From: Halothiobacillus sp045689735
GTDB lineage: Bacteria > Pseudomonadota > Gammaproteobacteria > Halothiobacillales > Halothiobacillaceae
DNA: 64,000 nucleotides
NCBI RefSeq assembly: GCF_045689735.1
Contig: NZ_CP142685.1
Location: 1,426,001 to 1,490,000 of the forward strand
Direction: 5' to 3'
Every line of letters starts with the position of its first letter. The first letter of the stretch is position 1. The notes beneath the pieces were generated by a model, which saw only the letters and a list, made by a program, of their open reading frames with translations, was not told where the DNA came from and searched no databases. This document shows, in pieces, positions 50,300 through 58,667 of the stretch. A program made the position numbers and the translations under genes.

Positions 50300-51271
50300 T
50301 CAATAGCGAATCAGCGCCGACCCCCAGGTAAACCCCCCACCAAACGCTTCGAGCAACAGCGTATCGCCCCGCTGGATGCGACCATCCCGCACCGCGGCAT
50401 CCAGCGCCAAGGGAACCGACGCCGCCGAGGTGTTCCCGTGCCGATTCACCGTGACCACCACCCGCTCCATCGGCAGCCCCAATTTACGCGCGGTCGCCTG
50501 AATGATACGGATATTTGCCTGATGAGGAACCAGCCAGTCGATGTCGGCGTAAGCCATCCCGGCGGCATCCAGGGTTTCATCGACGATCCGCCCCAGGGTG
50601 TTGACCGCCATCTTGAACACCTCATTGCCCCGCATTTCGATAAATGCCGTGCCATCCGCGAGGGCTTCAGGGGTCGTATCCGCACTGGGTTTCACCGTCG
50701 TCAGCAAAGATTCATACGCCCCATCGGCGTGAATATGGGTACGGAGGATGCCCGGCTCCTCGCTTGCTTCAAGCACCACCGCACCCGCCCCATCGGCAAA
50801 CAGGACGCAGGTGGTTCGATCGCTCCAGTTCACGATGCGTGAAAGGGTTTCCGCCCCGATGACCAGCGCACAGCGCGCGGCACCGGTTTTGATGAACTTT
50901 TCCGCCACACTCAGGGCATAGACAAAGCCCGTACACACGGCCTGAATATCGAAAGCCGGCGTGCCATGAATCCCGAGTTTCTGCTGCAACAGGCAGGCGG
51001 TTGAAGGGAAGACCCGATCCGGGGTGGTCGTCGCCACGATCAATAAATCCACTTCTGCCGGTGTGCGCCCCGCGGCCGCCAATGCCGCACGCGCCGCTGG
51101 CTCGGCCAGATCGGAAGTCAACTGCCCTGCCGCCGCGATATGCCGTTGCTCGATGCCCGTCCGTTCCCGAATCCAGGCATCCGAGGTGTCGACCATCTGC
51201 TCCAAATCGTGGTTAGTCAGGATGCGCTCGGGCAGATAGCTCCCCGTGCCGGTAATACGGGCATGAATCAT
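50300..51271 (-). CDS. fabH: Beta-ketoacyl-ACP synthase III
   Basis: FabH condenses acetyl-CoA with malonyl-ACP to start fatty acid synthesis. The 323-residue product starts MIHARITGTGSYLPERILTN. Catalytic Cys is in FDIQAVCTGFVYALSVAEKF (about residue 113), His in DWLVPHQANIRIIQAT and Asn in VVVTVNRHGNTSAASVPLAL. The C-terminus ends FGGGFTWGSALIRY. Length is typical (E. coli 317). It overlaps plsX by 4 bases. fabD, which normally follows, is not present; CYTH-gacA-uvrC follows instead. Confidence 0.97.
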   Translation of the reverse strand: MIHARITGTGSYLPERILTNHDLEQMVDTSDAWIRERTGIEQRHIAAAGQLTSDLAEPAARAALAAAGRTPAEVDLLIVATTTPDRVFPSTACLLQQKLGIHGTPAFDIQAVCTGFVYALSVAEKFIKTGAARCALVIGAETLSRIVNWSDRTTCVLFADGAGAVVLEASEEPGILRTHIHADGAYESLLTTVKPSADTTPEALADGTAFIEMRGNEVFKMAVNTLGRIVDETLDAAGMAYADIDWLVPHQANIRIIQATARKLGLPMERVVVTVNRHGNTSAASVPLALDAAVRDGRIQRGDTLLLEAFGGGFTWGSALIRY

Positions 51272-52284
51272 GCGGTTTCCTTTTCTGTCAGCAATTGCCC
51301 CAAACGCTGGTCGATCCGGCGGGGGACATCTTTTTCAATCTCACGCAGCGCCACGGTCAAGGCACTGGAAAATGCCGCCACATCCGCACCGCCATGGCTT
51401 TTGATCACAATCCCTTGCAGCCCCAAAAAGCTCGCGCCGTTGTAACGCCCCGGATCCAGCCGGTTTTTCAGACGCCGCAGCACCGGCGCCGCCAGCAGTG
51501 CCGAGGCTTTGGTCAGCCAGTTGCGCGAAAACTCCTCCCGCAAAAACTGCGTGATCATCTTCGCCAAGCCCTCGCTCGTTTTCAGTGCCACATTGCCCAC
51601 GAAGCCATCGCAGACCACCACATCCACATCGCCTTTGTAAATGTCATCCCCCTCGACAAAACCGATGTAATGCACGGGGCCTTCAGCAAGCAAGGACGAG
51701 GCGGCTTTCACCGTATCATTGCCCTTGATCGATTCGGCACCCACATTCAGCAAGCCGACCCGGGGTTTCGGATTGTCGTCATAGGCTTCTGCCAACACGG
51801 AACCCATCACCGCGAACTGAAACAAATGCTCCGCATTGCATTCGACATTCGCGCCGAGATCCAGCACATGGACATGGCCTTTGCGGGTCGGCAACGCCGT
51901 ACAGATCGCTGGGCGCTCGATGCCGGGCAGCATTTTGAGCACAAACTTGGCCGTGGCCATCAGCGCACCGGTATTCCCCGCACTCACGGCCGCCTCGGCC
52001 GTTCCATCCCGCACACACTCGATCGCCACGCGCATCGAGGATTTCTTCTTGGTGCGCAACGCAATGGCCGGGGATTCATCCATCGCCACCACTTCCGGCG
52101 CATGAATCAATGCCACGCGCGCGCCCAACCCATGAGCGGGCAGAAGCGGCGCCAGGATCGCCTCATCGCCAACCAGCAATAATTCTGCTTCGGGATGCGC
52201 CGCCAAAAATTGGGCGGCCGCTGCCAGCGTCACGGCTGGCCCGTGATCCCCGCCCATAACATCCACTGCAATCCGCGCTTTCAT
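51268..52284 (-). CDS. plsX: Phosphate acyltransferase PlsX
   Basis: PlsX converts acyl-ACP to acyl-phosphate for phosphatidic acid synthesis. The 338-residue protein begins MKARIAVDVMGGDHGPAVTL and contains VSAGNTGALMATAKFVLKML, RPAICTALPTRKGHVHVLDL and VDVVVCDGFVGNVALKTSEG, all characteristic of the family. It is coupled to fabH by an ATGA overlap. A strong terminator-like hairpin lies between rpmF and plsX, so plsX expression may be attenuated or have its own promoter within the short gap. Confidence 0.96.
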   Translation of the reverse strand: MKARIAVDVMGGDHGPAVTLAAAAQFLAAHPEAELLLVGDEAILAPLLPAHGLGARVALIHAPEVVAMDESPAIALRTKKKSSMRVAIECVRDGTAEAAVSAGNTGALMATAKFVLKMLPGIERPAICTALPTRKGHVHVLDLGANVECNAEHLFQFAVMGSVLAEAYDDNPKPRVGLLNVGAESIKGNDTVKAASSLLAEGPVHYIGFVEGDDIYKGDVDVVVCDGFVGNVALKTSEGLAKMITQFLREEFSRNWLTKASALLAAPVLRRLKNRLDPGRYNGASFLGLQGIVIKSHGGADVAAFSSALTVALREIEKDVPRRIDQRLGQLLTEKETA

Positions 52285-52383
52285 CGGGCACTCATCATCA
52301 GCAAGCTGTCACCATCGAGGGCTGGCCAAGCCAACGACCCCACCGAAGGCAGGAATCGACCGCTCCACGCAGCTCAATAGTCG

Positions 52384-52414
52384 AAAAAAAACCTTGCGCA
52401 CAGGATGCACAAGG
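52384..52414 (-). terminator. Rho-independent terminator between rpmF and plsX
   Basis: On the minus strand a 9-bp stem (CCTTGTGCA / TGCGCAAGG with one G-T pair) and a 5-base loop are followed by eight T residues (52384-52391). It lies 40 bases after the rpmF stop and 100 bases before plsX. Confidence 0.85.
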
Positions 52415-52453
52415 CTCGAACCTTCACGATCTCGACATGATCAGTGTGGCAAA

Positions 52454-52642
52454 TCACGCCTCAACGGCGGCTTTTTCTGCCAGCACGCGACGACCCCGAT
52501 AAAAGCCGTCTGCAGTGACATGATGACGACGATGCGTTTCACCGCTGGTAGCGTCCACGGACAGCGTCGGCTTGGTCAACGCATCATGGGTACGGCGCGA
52601 GTCACGGCGCGCGCGGCTCTTTTTGTTCTGTTGAACGGCCAT
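52454..52642 (-). CDS. rpmF: 50S ribosomal protein L32
   Basis: The 62-residue protein starts MAVQQNKKSRARRDSRRTHD and is the basic N-terminal type of L32. It contains the short GFYRGRRVLAE motif typical of proteobacterial L32. The zinc-ribbon Cys residues found in some L32 proteins are absent, as is usual in gammaproteobacteria. AGGAG precedes the start. It lies in the conserved yceD-rpmF-plsX-fabH order. Confidence 0.97.
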   Translation of the reverse strand: MAVQQNKKSRARRDSRRTHDALTKPTLSVDATSGETHRRHHVTADGFYRGRRVLAEKAAVEA

Positions 52643-52753
52643 TTCTTAACTCCTGACAAATAACGAAAAACACCTACGGAGAACCGACCTGCCGGCGATC
52701 CCCCAAACTTTCCCCCACCGCGCCCGCCTCACCGAGACAAGCCCAGCGCGAAA

Positions 52754-53326
52754 TTACTGATCTGGCTCCGGTTCGGTCTTGCCCGTTCCCAGGCGCCCGG
52801 CCAGCGCCGCAAACGGATTGACCGTCTGGGCGGCTGCGGCATCCGGCAGCGGTGTTGGCAGAGACTCCTCCCGCCAAGCCGGAGCACAGGCTGCGTCATG
52901 CATCACCACCGAAGGCAAGGCCATGATGAACTCTTCCTCGATCAAATCGGGCAGAGATACCTGACCTTCATCATCCAGCAGCACCGGCTCGTAGGCATCC
53001 GGCACCTGCGCCGCCTGCGCTTCGCTGTGGACAAACTGCACCACCGAACGCCCCTCCACCGGCACCGTCATCGGGGCAAGGCAACGGGCGCAGGGCATTT
53101 TCGCCACGCCCTCGACCTGAACCGAGGCGAGCAAAGCACGCGAGGCATCGCGGAAAAACCGCAGCTCATAAGCCAACGACGCATCAGACTGATCGTCCGG
53201 AGTCCACGATAAAAGACGCGGCAACTGCGCCATGGGCACTCGACCCGAACGCAGCTGTTGGGCATCGCATGCCGTTCGCACCGGGCACGAGCCCTGCAGC
53301 GCCCACTGCTCTACGGTGTTCTGCAT
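52754..53326 (-). CDS. yceD: YceD/DUF177 23S rRNA accumulation protein
   Basis: The 190-residue protein belongs to YceD/DUF177, needed for normal 23S rRNA levels in E. coli and plant homologues. Diagnostic features are the Cys-x-x-Cys segment AKMPCARCLAPMTVPVEG (about residues 75-92) and the acidic LIEEEFIMALPSVVMHDAAC segment with DLIEEE. The Ala/Pro-rich C-terminus ends GRLGTGKTEPEPDQ. The start at 53326 (MQNTVEQWALQGSC) is preferred; upstream in-frame codons overlap the promoter. It lies 111 bases upstream of rpmF and divergent from maf. Confidence 0.92.
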   Translation of the reverse strand: MQNTVEQWALQGSCPVRTACDAQQLRSGRVPMAQLPRLLSWTPDDQSDASLAYELRFFRDASRALLASVQVEGVAKMPCARCLAPMTVPVEGRSVVQFVHSEAQAAQVPDAYEPVLLDDEGQVSLPDLIEEEFIMALPSVVMHDAACAPAWREESLPTPLPDAAAAQTVNPFAALAGRLGTGKTEPEPDQ

Positions 53327-53360
53327 ATCCCACCAGCAAAAGCCAGACCAGAATCGTATA

Positions 53361-53389
53361 ATTTTAGCGGTTTCTTCACGATCACGCAA
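53361..53389 (-). promoter_or_regulatory. Sigma-70 promoter for yceD-rpmF-plsX-fabH
   Basis: On the minus strand TTGCGT (53389-53384), a 17-base spacer and TAAAAT (53366-53361) give a good sigma-70 match. The predicted start near 53354 leaves a leader of about 28 bases before yceD. A plus-strand TATAAT at 53357-53362 overlaps it, but lacks a -35 for maf. Confidence 0.55.
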
Positions 53390-53397
53390 AGTCAAAT

Positions 53398-54006
53398 ATG
53401 CATTCTCAACCTGAATTGATTCTCGCCTCGTCGTCGATCACCCGCCGAGCGCTCTTCGATCGGCTCCACTACCCATACCGTACCGTGTCGCCCGATTTTG
53501 ACGAAACCCTCCAGCCACAGGAATCGCCCGAAGCCGCCTGCCTGCGACTGGCGATCGGCAAAGCCCGCGCCGTGGCGACCGCAAATCCGGGCGCGGTCGT
53601 GGTGGGCTCGGATCAACTGGTGGCCTCAGGCGATAGCATCCTCGGCAAGCCCCTCACCCGCGAAGGGGCGCGGGCGCAGTTACGCGCGCTGTCCGGGCGG
53701 ATCGCTGTATTCCATGTCGCGGTGGCCGTCATTGATGCGCAAGGCCAATGTCACAGCCAGCAGACACGCACCGAGGCGCATTTTCGCGCGCTCGATGAGG
53801 CCAGTATCGAGCACTACCTCGATCTTGAAACCCCTTGGCATTGCGCGGGCAGCATGAAATCCGAAGGATTGGGTTTGGCCTTGCTCGATACGATGCCCGC
53901 GCAAGATCCCACAGCAATCCTCGGCCTGCCCCTGATTGCGACGCTGGCGCTGCTTCGCCAAGCGGGCATCGATCCCCTCAAGCCCGGAGCACCCCGCCCC
54001 GCCTGA
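53398..54006 (+). CDS. Maf-family nucleotide pyrophosphatase (YceF type)
   Basis: Maf proteins are house-cleaning pyrophosphatases. The 202-residue product starts MHSQPELILASSSITRRALF. It contains the conserved Ser-Ser-Arg-type loop, GAVVVGSDQLVASGDSILGK with the catalytic acidic residue, and a C-terminal LDTMPAQDPTAILGLPLIA. The SDQ (rather than TDTVV) motif and the position beside yceD point to the YceF branch, which acts on 7-methyl-GTP in E. coli. It is divergent from yceD and ends 3 bases before the convergent lplT stop. Confidence 0.92.
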   Translation: MHSQPELILASSSITRRALFDRLHYPYRTVSPDFDETLQPQESPEAACLRLAIGKARAVATANPGAVVVGSDQLVASGDSILGKPLTREGARAQLRALSGRIAVFHVAVAVIDAQGQCHSQQTRTEAHFRALDEASIEHYLDLETPWHCAGSMKSEGLGLALLDTMPAQDPTAILGLPLIATLALLRQAGIDPLKPGAPRPA

Positions 54007-54008
54007 GG

Positions 54009-55232
54009 CTACCCCACCGCCATGCCGCGATGCCCCCGACGCCACCACGCCAGCGCCAACATGCCGAGCAGAATGCCGCCACCAAACAGCAAGGCCAGGG
54101 GAATCGGTTTGATCCCGGCTTCGACCGCCCAGAAATACAAGCCAGACATCACCAACATCGAGAGATTTTCAAAGAAATTCTGCACCGCCAGAATACGACC
54201 CGCGCCCACGGTTTCCGCCCCGCGCTCCTGTAACAGAGCATTCAGCGGCACAACAAACAAGCCACCGGCGAGACCAATGCCGAACAACACCAACGCGGCG
54301 GCCGAGAGCGAATGCATCGGCGCGAGTAAAAGCACCAGCGGCCCGAGTAACACGCCGCCCCAGAGCGCACGATTCACCCGATCCAGACTCACCCAAAGCC
54401 CCGCCAAGGTTGCGCCCGCGACAATTCCGATGGAAAGCACCCCCATCAGATTCGCTGGGGTTTGATTGTCATTCAACAACAGCGCTGCGGGCACCCACAC
54501 GAACAGCAGCAACCGCAGGGAAGAACCCATTCCCCAGAACAGGCTGGTGCCGATCACGGAAAACCGGACATCCGGATGGCGCCACAGCCGCACGATATCC
54601 CGGAAGAAAGCCATCACCAGACGCGGAATTTCTTGCCGGTGCAGTCGGTGCACGATCGCCAGTCGGGGAATCCACAGGTTGATTCCCGCCGCCAAGGCAT
54701 ACAGCGCCGCCGCGACACCCCCCGCCAGTGCCAGGGAATGATCGGCGAGGAATCCCCCCAGCACCACGCCGAGCAAAATCGCGACGATGGTCGAACCTTC
54801 CAGCCAACCGTTGGCCTTGACGAGCTGTTGCGGGCGCACGAGCTGCGGCAGGATGCCGTATTTGGCCGGAGAATAAATCGCCGCCCCCACACCAGCGAGC
54901 GCGTAGCCGAACAAGGGATGCGCGCCGTAGAGCACCACCACCGCCCCAACCAGCTTCACCAGATTGGCGTAGAACATGACCCGCCCCTTGGGGAAGGCAT
55001 CCGCCAGCGCCCCGACAAACGGTGCCAGCACCACAAAGGCAATCACAAACATGACCTGCAGCACGGGCATCAGCGCCGCGCCGTCCGCCGCCTGTTTGAG
55101 CAGGGCGATGGCGACCACGAATAGGAGGTTATCGGCCAAGGCCGAGAGAAACTGGGCGGCCAACAAACTCCGCATCCCCGGAGAGGCGAGGCCGGATTGT
55201 TCGTTGTTCGATGCGGGCAATTCGCTGTTCAT
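54009..55232 (-). CDS. lplT: Lysophospholipid transporter LplT
   Basis: LplT is an MFS-family flippase that brings lysophospholipid into the cytoplasmic leaflet for reacylation by Aas. The 407-residue protein has about twelve hydrophobic segments. Family features are LLAAQFLSALADNLLFVVAI near the N-terminus, VLAPFVGALADAFPKGRVMF and ALAGVGAAIYSPAKYGILPQ. It starts 12 bases after aas on the same strand. Length matches E. coli LplT (397). A complete aas next to it gives strong context. Confidence 0.95.
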   Translation of the reverse strand: MNSELPASNNEQSGLASPGMRSLLAAQFLSALADNLLFVVAIALLKQAADGAALMPVLQVMFVIAFVVLAPFVGALADAFPKGRVMFYANLVKLVGAVVVLYGAHPLFGYALAGVGAAIYSPAKYGILPQLVRPQQLVKANGWLEGSTIVAILLGVVLGGFLADHSLALAGGVAAALYALAAGINLWIPRLAIVHRLHRQEIPRLVMAFFRDIVRLWRHPDVRFSVIGTSLFWGMGSSLRLLLFVWVPAALLLNDNQTPANLMGVLSIGIVAGATLAGLWVSLDRVNRALWGGVLLGPLVLLLAPMHSLSAAALVLFGIGLAGGLFVVPLNALLQERGAETVGAGRILAVQNFFENLSMLVMSGLYFWAVEAGIKPIPLALLFGGGILLGMLALAWWRRGHRGMAVG

Positions 55233-55244
55233 CCTGAATCCTCG

Positions 55245-57437
55245 TTAATCCATTTGACCCAACCGCCGCGCGGCTTCGGTGCGCACGCCGGGATAATCCA
55301 CTTTACCGGTACCCAATAACGGAATGGTGTCGACCACGATAATCTGGCGCGGCACAGCCAGTTCGCTGAAGCCGAGGCGGCGTGCGGCCTCGAGCAGCAT
55401 CGACCGGTTCAACGAAGGCTCGGTGGTCAGCAACACCAACTGCTCGCCCCGCTGCGCCTCCGGCAGACTCGTGGCCGCATGCGTGGCATAAGGTGCCGCC
55501 GCGCGCGCCATGGCCTCGACCGTTTCCAGCGAGACCATCTCGCCCGCGATTTTGGCAAACCGTTTCAGGCGGCCGCGAATGGTGACAAAGCCTTCGGCAT
55601 CCAGCGAAACGATGTCGCCGGTGTTGTACCAGCCCGCCCCCAGTTCAGGCACGGACGGCGCGTCCAACCGGCCCGGCGCTTCATCCCGCAAATACCCGCT
55701 CATCACATTCGGCCCGCGCACGCACAGCAAGCCCCCTTCCTCGATGCCGGGCACGGGCAGCAGCCGATGCTCGATGCCGGGCAGAAACTGGCCGACGGTG
55801 CCGCTGCGATAAGCCATTGGTGTATTCACCGCCAGCACCGGCGCGGTTTCCGTCACGCCATATCCTTCGAAGATCCGCAGGCCAAATTTTTCAAACCACA
55901 GCGACCGCACGGATTCACTGAGCTTTTCCGCGCCCGCAATCACATAGCGCAACTTATGGAAATCATAGGGATGGGCGAATTTCCCATAATTCGCCAGAAA
56001 ACTGTTCGTGCCGAACAGCAAGGTGCAATTGCGGTCGTAGGCAATTTCCGGCACCAGTTTGTATTGCAGCGGCGAAATATGTAAGAACACGCGCGTCCCT
56101 GCCAACAGGGGGAGCAACAAACCACCCGTCAAGCCAAAGGCGTGAAAAACCGGCAAGACATTTAATACCTTATCCGCCGGGGTTAGATCGAACACCGATT
56201 GAATCTGGGCAATATTCGCCAATATCGCCCGATGCGATAACACCACGCCCTTCGGACGCCCCTCCGAGCCGGAAGTAAACAGGATGACCGCCGCTGAATC
56301 CGGATCCGCCACCGGCGACAAGGCGGTCAAGGGCGAGCGCCGCGCCTGCAACACCCACCAGCGATCCGCCAGGCCAAAGGTTCGGCGCATGTCCTCCAGA
56401 TAGCGCACTTCAACCCCCGGCCAGTCATTGAGCAAGGCCGTCAAATTCGCCTTCTCGGCAAAAACGCGCGAGGTGATCACCACCCGCAAAGGACAGGCTC
56501 GGGCAGCGGTTCGCAGACCATCGGCGCCAGCGGTGTAATTGAGCATGGCCGGCACTCGTCCGGCCGCAGACAAGCCCAACAACACCCCGGCCGTCACGGC
56601 GAGATTGGGCAGCAACACGCCCACGGCCTCGCCCGCTGCGGTGCCGCGCGCGCCCCAGCGTCCGAAGGCCAGCGCCATCGTCGTCAACCGACCGTATCGG
56701 ATGACTTCGGCCTTGATGTCCTCGATCATCGGGCGACGGCGACCAAAAGTCGCTTCGGCGGCCAGATACGCCGACCATAACGACTGCGCCGGACGGGCAG
56801 CGAACAGCATGTGCTGCATCAGGGCACGCAGGGCTTCGCTGGCCCGCTGACGCCGCAAGCGAGCCGTCGGCGCCTCAGGCAGGGCGAAGGTCGTTGGCGG
56901 CAAGACCGTCAACGAGACCGAGGGGCGCCAGAATTTGGGCTGCACCGCCGACATCCGGCTGAAATAACTGCGCTTCAGCCCATCGAGCCGCACCGGCACC
57001 ACCTCGGCCGCACTGCGGGCAGCCAACATGGCCGGACCATCGTAGACCTTCATCAAGCCACCGGTATCGGAAATTCGGCCTTCGGGGAAAATCACCACGG
57101 GGCGATTGTTTTGCAGGGCGCGTAACACGGTTTTCATGCCGATCGGGCGCAAGGGATCGACCGCCACGGTGTCCACCAGAGACAACATCAGGCGAAACGC
57201 GCGGTTTTGCATCACCCCGGTATGCACGACGAACACCGGATCGATGGGCAGGAACAAACCGATCAATAACCCATCCAGATAGGATTCATGGTTGGCGACC
57301 AGCAGCTGACGGCCACCCCATTGAAACCCCGCCGGCTGATGTAGCGTGACCCGGAAAATGAACCGGAACACCGGGCGCAACATGGCACGCACGGCCGTAC
57401 GCGCGCTAGATTTGATCCATCGAAAAAAGCCTGTCAT
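55245..57437 (-). CDS. aas: Bifunctional acyl-ACP synthetase / 2-acyl-glycerophosphoethanolamine acyltransferase
   Basis: Aas reacylates 2-acyl-lysophosphatidylethanolamine using acyl-ACP that it makes itself. The 730-residue protein has an N-terminal PlsC-like acyltransferase domain (about residues 1-190) with LLVANHESYLDGLLIGLFLP (His-x4-Asp motif) and VVIFPEGRISDTGGL. A membrane region and an AMP-binding domain follow, with AVILFTSGSEGRPKGVVLSH and the VRGPNVMSGYLRDE segment. Length matches E. coli Aas (719). Its ATG follows AGGAGAG, 13 bases after the ArsR-type gene, and lplT follows. Confidence 0.96.
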   Translation of the reverse strand: MTGFFRWIKSSARTAVRAMLRPVFRFIFRVTLHQPAGFQWGGRQLLVANHESYLDGLLIGLFLPIDPVFVVHTGVMQNRAFRLMLSLVDTVAVDPLRPIGMKTVLRALQNNRPVVIFPEGRISDTGGLMKVYDGPAMLAARSAAEVVPVRLDGLKRSYFSRMSAVQPKFWRPSVSLTVLPPTTFALPEAPTARLRRQRASEALRALMQHMLFAARPAQSLWSAYLAAEATFGRRRPMIEDIKAEVIRYGRLTTMALAFGRWGARGTAAGEAVGVLLPNLAVTAGVLLGLSAAGRVPAMLNYTAGADGLRTAARACPLRVVITSRVFAEKANLTALLNDWPGVEVRYLEDMRRTFGLADRWWVLQARRSPLTALSPVADPDSAAVILFTSGSEGRPKGVVLSHRAILANIAQIQSVFDLTPADKVLNVLPVFHAFGLTGGLLLPLLAGTRVFLHISPLQYKLVPEIAYDRNCTLLFGTNSFLANYGKFAHPYDFHKLRYVIAGAEKLSESVRSLWFEKFGLRIFEGYGVTETAPVLAVNTPMAYRSGTVGQFLPGIEHRLLPVPGIEEGGLLCVRGPNVMSGYLRDEAPGRLDAPSVPELGAGWYNTGDIVSLDAEGFVTIRGRLKRFAKIAGEMVSLETVEAMARAAAPYATHAATSLPEAQRGEQLVLLTTEPSLNRSMLLEAARRLGFSELAVPRQIIVVDTIPLLGTGKVDYPGVRTEAARRLGQMD

Positions 57438-57449
57438 GGCGCACTCTCC

Positions 57450-57797
57450 TTAAGCCTGGGAATCGCGTTGTCGTTGTTCGGTCTGCTGGACATAATCCCT
57501 GACGAAATCCGTCACCACCGCAAAGGTTTCAAGCAGGCGGGCGGTATTGACGGTTAAATACACGGTCTTGCCTTCCTTTTGCTCCAGCAGCAAACCCGTT
57601 TCCCGCAAAATTTTCAGGTGATGGGTCACGGCGGTGCGCGAGAGCGGGGAAACCGCCACCAATTGGCGGATGCTCAAGCGCTCCCCCGGCTCGAACAGCA
57701 GCAGCAAGCGCTGGCGATGCGGGTCGCCCAGGGCGGTAAAAATCTGGGCGGTGTCCACCCAAGGCACGGGTAATTGCTGAAGGATGTCGGTATTCAT
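57450..57797 (-). CDS. ArsR/SmtB-family transcriptional regulator
   Basis: A 115-residue winged-helix regulator of the ArsR family. It contains FTALGDPHRQRLLLLFEPGE, the recognition helix region SPLSRTAVTHHLKILRETGL and the wing LLLEQKEGKTVYLTVN. The alpha-3 and alpha-5 Cys/His metal sites of ArsR, SmtB and CadC are absent, so it probably senses something other than metal. It is 12 bases upstream of aas on the same strand and is presumably its regulator. An AT-rich palindrome overlaps its own promoter. Confidence 0.93.
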   Translation of the reverse strand: MNTDILQQLPVPWVDTAQIFTALGDPHRQRLLLLFEPGERLSIRQLVAVSPLSRTAVTHHLKILRETGLLLEQKEGKTVYLTVNTARLLETFAVVTDFVRDYVQQTEQRQRDSQA

Positions 57798-57800
57798 GAC

Positions 57801-57832
57801 TAAATAATTAGTTATTTTGTTTTATCTGTCAA
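57801..57832 (-). promoter_or_regulatory. arsR-type promoter with overlapping palindromic operator
   Basis: On the minus strand a perfect TTGACA -35 (57832-57827), a 17-base spacer and AATTAT (57809-57804) form the promoter. The palindrome AAATAA-TTAG-TTATTT (57802-57817, plus-strand reading) covers the -10. ArsR-family repressors bind such AT-rich dyads. The predicted start falls at or next to the ATG at 57797 and no Shine-Dalgarno is visible, so the message may be leaderless. Confidence 0.55.
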
Positions 57833-57837
57833 GCAGA

Positions 57838-57866
57838 CAAAAAAATGCCTGCACACGGCAGGCATT
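57838..57866 (-). terminator. Terminator downstream of the Spy-like gene
   Basis: A 9-bp perfect stem (AATGCCTGC at 57844-57852, GCAGGCATT at 57858-57866) and a 5-base loop are followed on the minus strand by seven or more T residues. It lies 63 bases after the stop of the Spy-like gene and just before the arsR-type promoter, insulating the two. Confidence 0.88.
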
Positions 57867-57929
57867 GGCTCCGGCATCGTCAACCCGAGGAAGCGCCAGA
57901 GTGGGCGGCACCCGATTAACGATAACCAA

Positions 57930-58433
57930 TCAACCCGCAGGTTGTTCGCGGTGGCGGTGTTCCCGCATTTTTTTCATGGCCTCGCGCATCCGTTTGGGTT
58001 GTTGATGGGCATACTCATCCAGCACCTGTTGCTGGTTGGGCTGCAACGCGGCGCGGAGCTGCCCAGTCGCGGTACTCAAATTATCCAAGAGTTGCGCCAT
58101 CTGCTCGGCACGCATCGCCCGCATTTTGGCAATATCTGCCGCATTTTCTTGCGGAGTCATGTGATAGTGCGGCAGTTTGAGCATCTCGGCGCGCGCCGCT
58201 TTGTACTGATCCCAGGCTGCTTGCTGGCTGGCCGTCAGTTGCAGCCGGTTGGCCAGCTCGTTGAGATCGGCCGTCAAATGCGCGGCGCGTTTTTCCTGCC
58301 ATTTTTCCGCCCGCAGCTCCTTGCCGCCTGCGGGTGGCGGCGGGGCGTCTGCCGCTTGCGCCAGCAGGGGCGCAGTAAATGCCAACATCATCGAAATTGC
58401 CAAGCTGCGCGTTAATACGGGAACCGTCGTCAT
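57930..58433 (-). CDS. Spy/CpxP-like periplasmic LTXXQ protein
   Basis: A 167-residue periplasmic protein. The signal peptide runs from MTTVPVLTRSLAISMMLAFT to about AQAADA. The mature part is all-helical and highly charged, with the LTXXQ motif in LANRLQLTASQQAAWDQYKA and a C-terminal Lys/Arg/Glu-rich helix. Spy and CpxP of this family are periplasmic chaperones or stress sensors induced by envelope damage. ATG 58433 has AGGAG seven bases before it. It is divergent from an OmpR/EnvZ-type pair, the same geometry as cpxP-cpxRA. A strong terminator follows. Confidence 0.88.
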   Translation of the reverse strand: MTTVPVLTRSLAISMMLAFTAPLLAQAADAPPPPAGGKELRAEKWQEKRAAHLTADLNELANRLQLTASQQAAWDQYKAARAEMLKLPHYHMTPQENAADIAKMRAMRAEQMAQLLDNLSTATGQLRAALQPNQQQVLDEYAHQQPKRMREAMKKMREHRHREQPAG

Positions 58434-58667
58434 GATTGATCTCCTGCAAAAGTGTGGCCGGAATGGCCTTCCACAAACTCCGGGGATAGGCCACAAGGTT
58501 AGCCCCCGAAGTTTGACCGGACACATTGCACCGCGTTCCTGTAAACCCGGCATGGCAAGCGCCGCCGGTTTTGTAAACTCAATGTAGGCAGTTTGTAGCC
58601 CGGGCAGGAAAATCCTTGGGGCACCGCTATGATGGCGACATCCTCATCTCGCAAAGGTACGCTGTCG
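58434..58667 (+). promoter_or_regulatory. Divergent control region of the Spy-like gene and two-component operon
   Basis: The 234-base gap contains two direct TGTAAAC copies (58540-58546 and 58572-58578) 32 bases apart, three helical turns. The second sits in a small dyad GTTT-N3-AAAC. OmpR-family regulators bind direct repeats of GTAAA type, so these are candidate operator half-sites; spacing differs from the tandem CpxR box, so support is modest. Confidence 0.35.

Noticed and set aside
58540..58578. A CpxR box in the Spy-like control region
   Set aside because: The GTAAA copies are 32 bases apart, not the GTAAA-N5-GTAAA tandem spacing, so it is listed only as a candidate regulator site.
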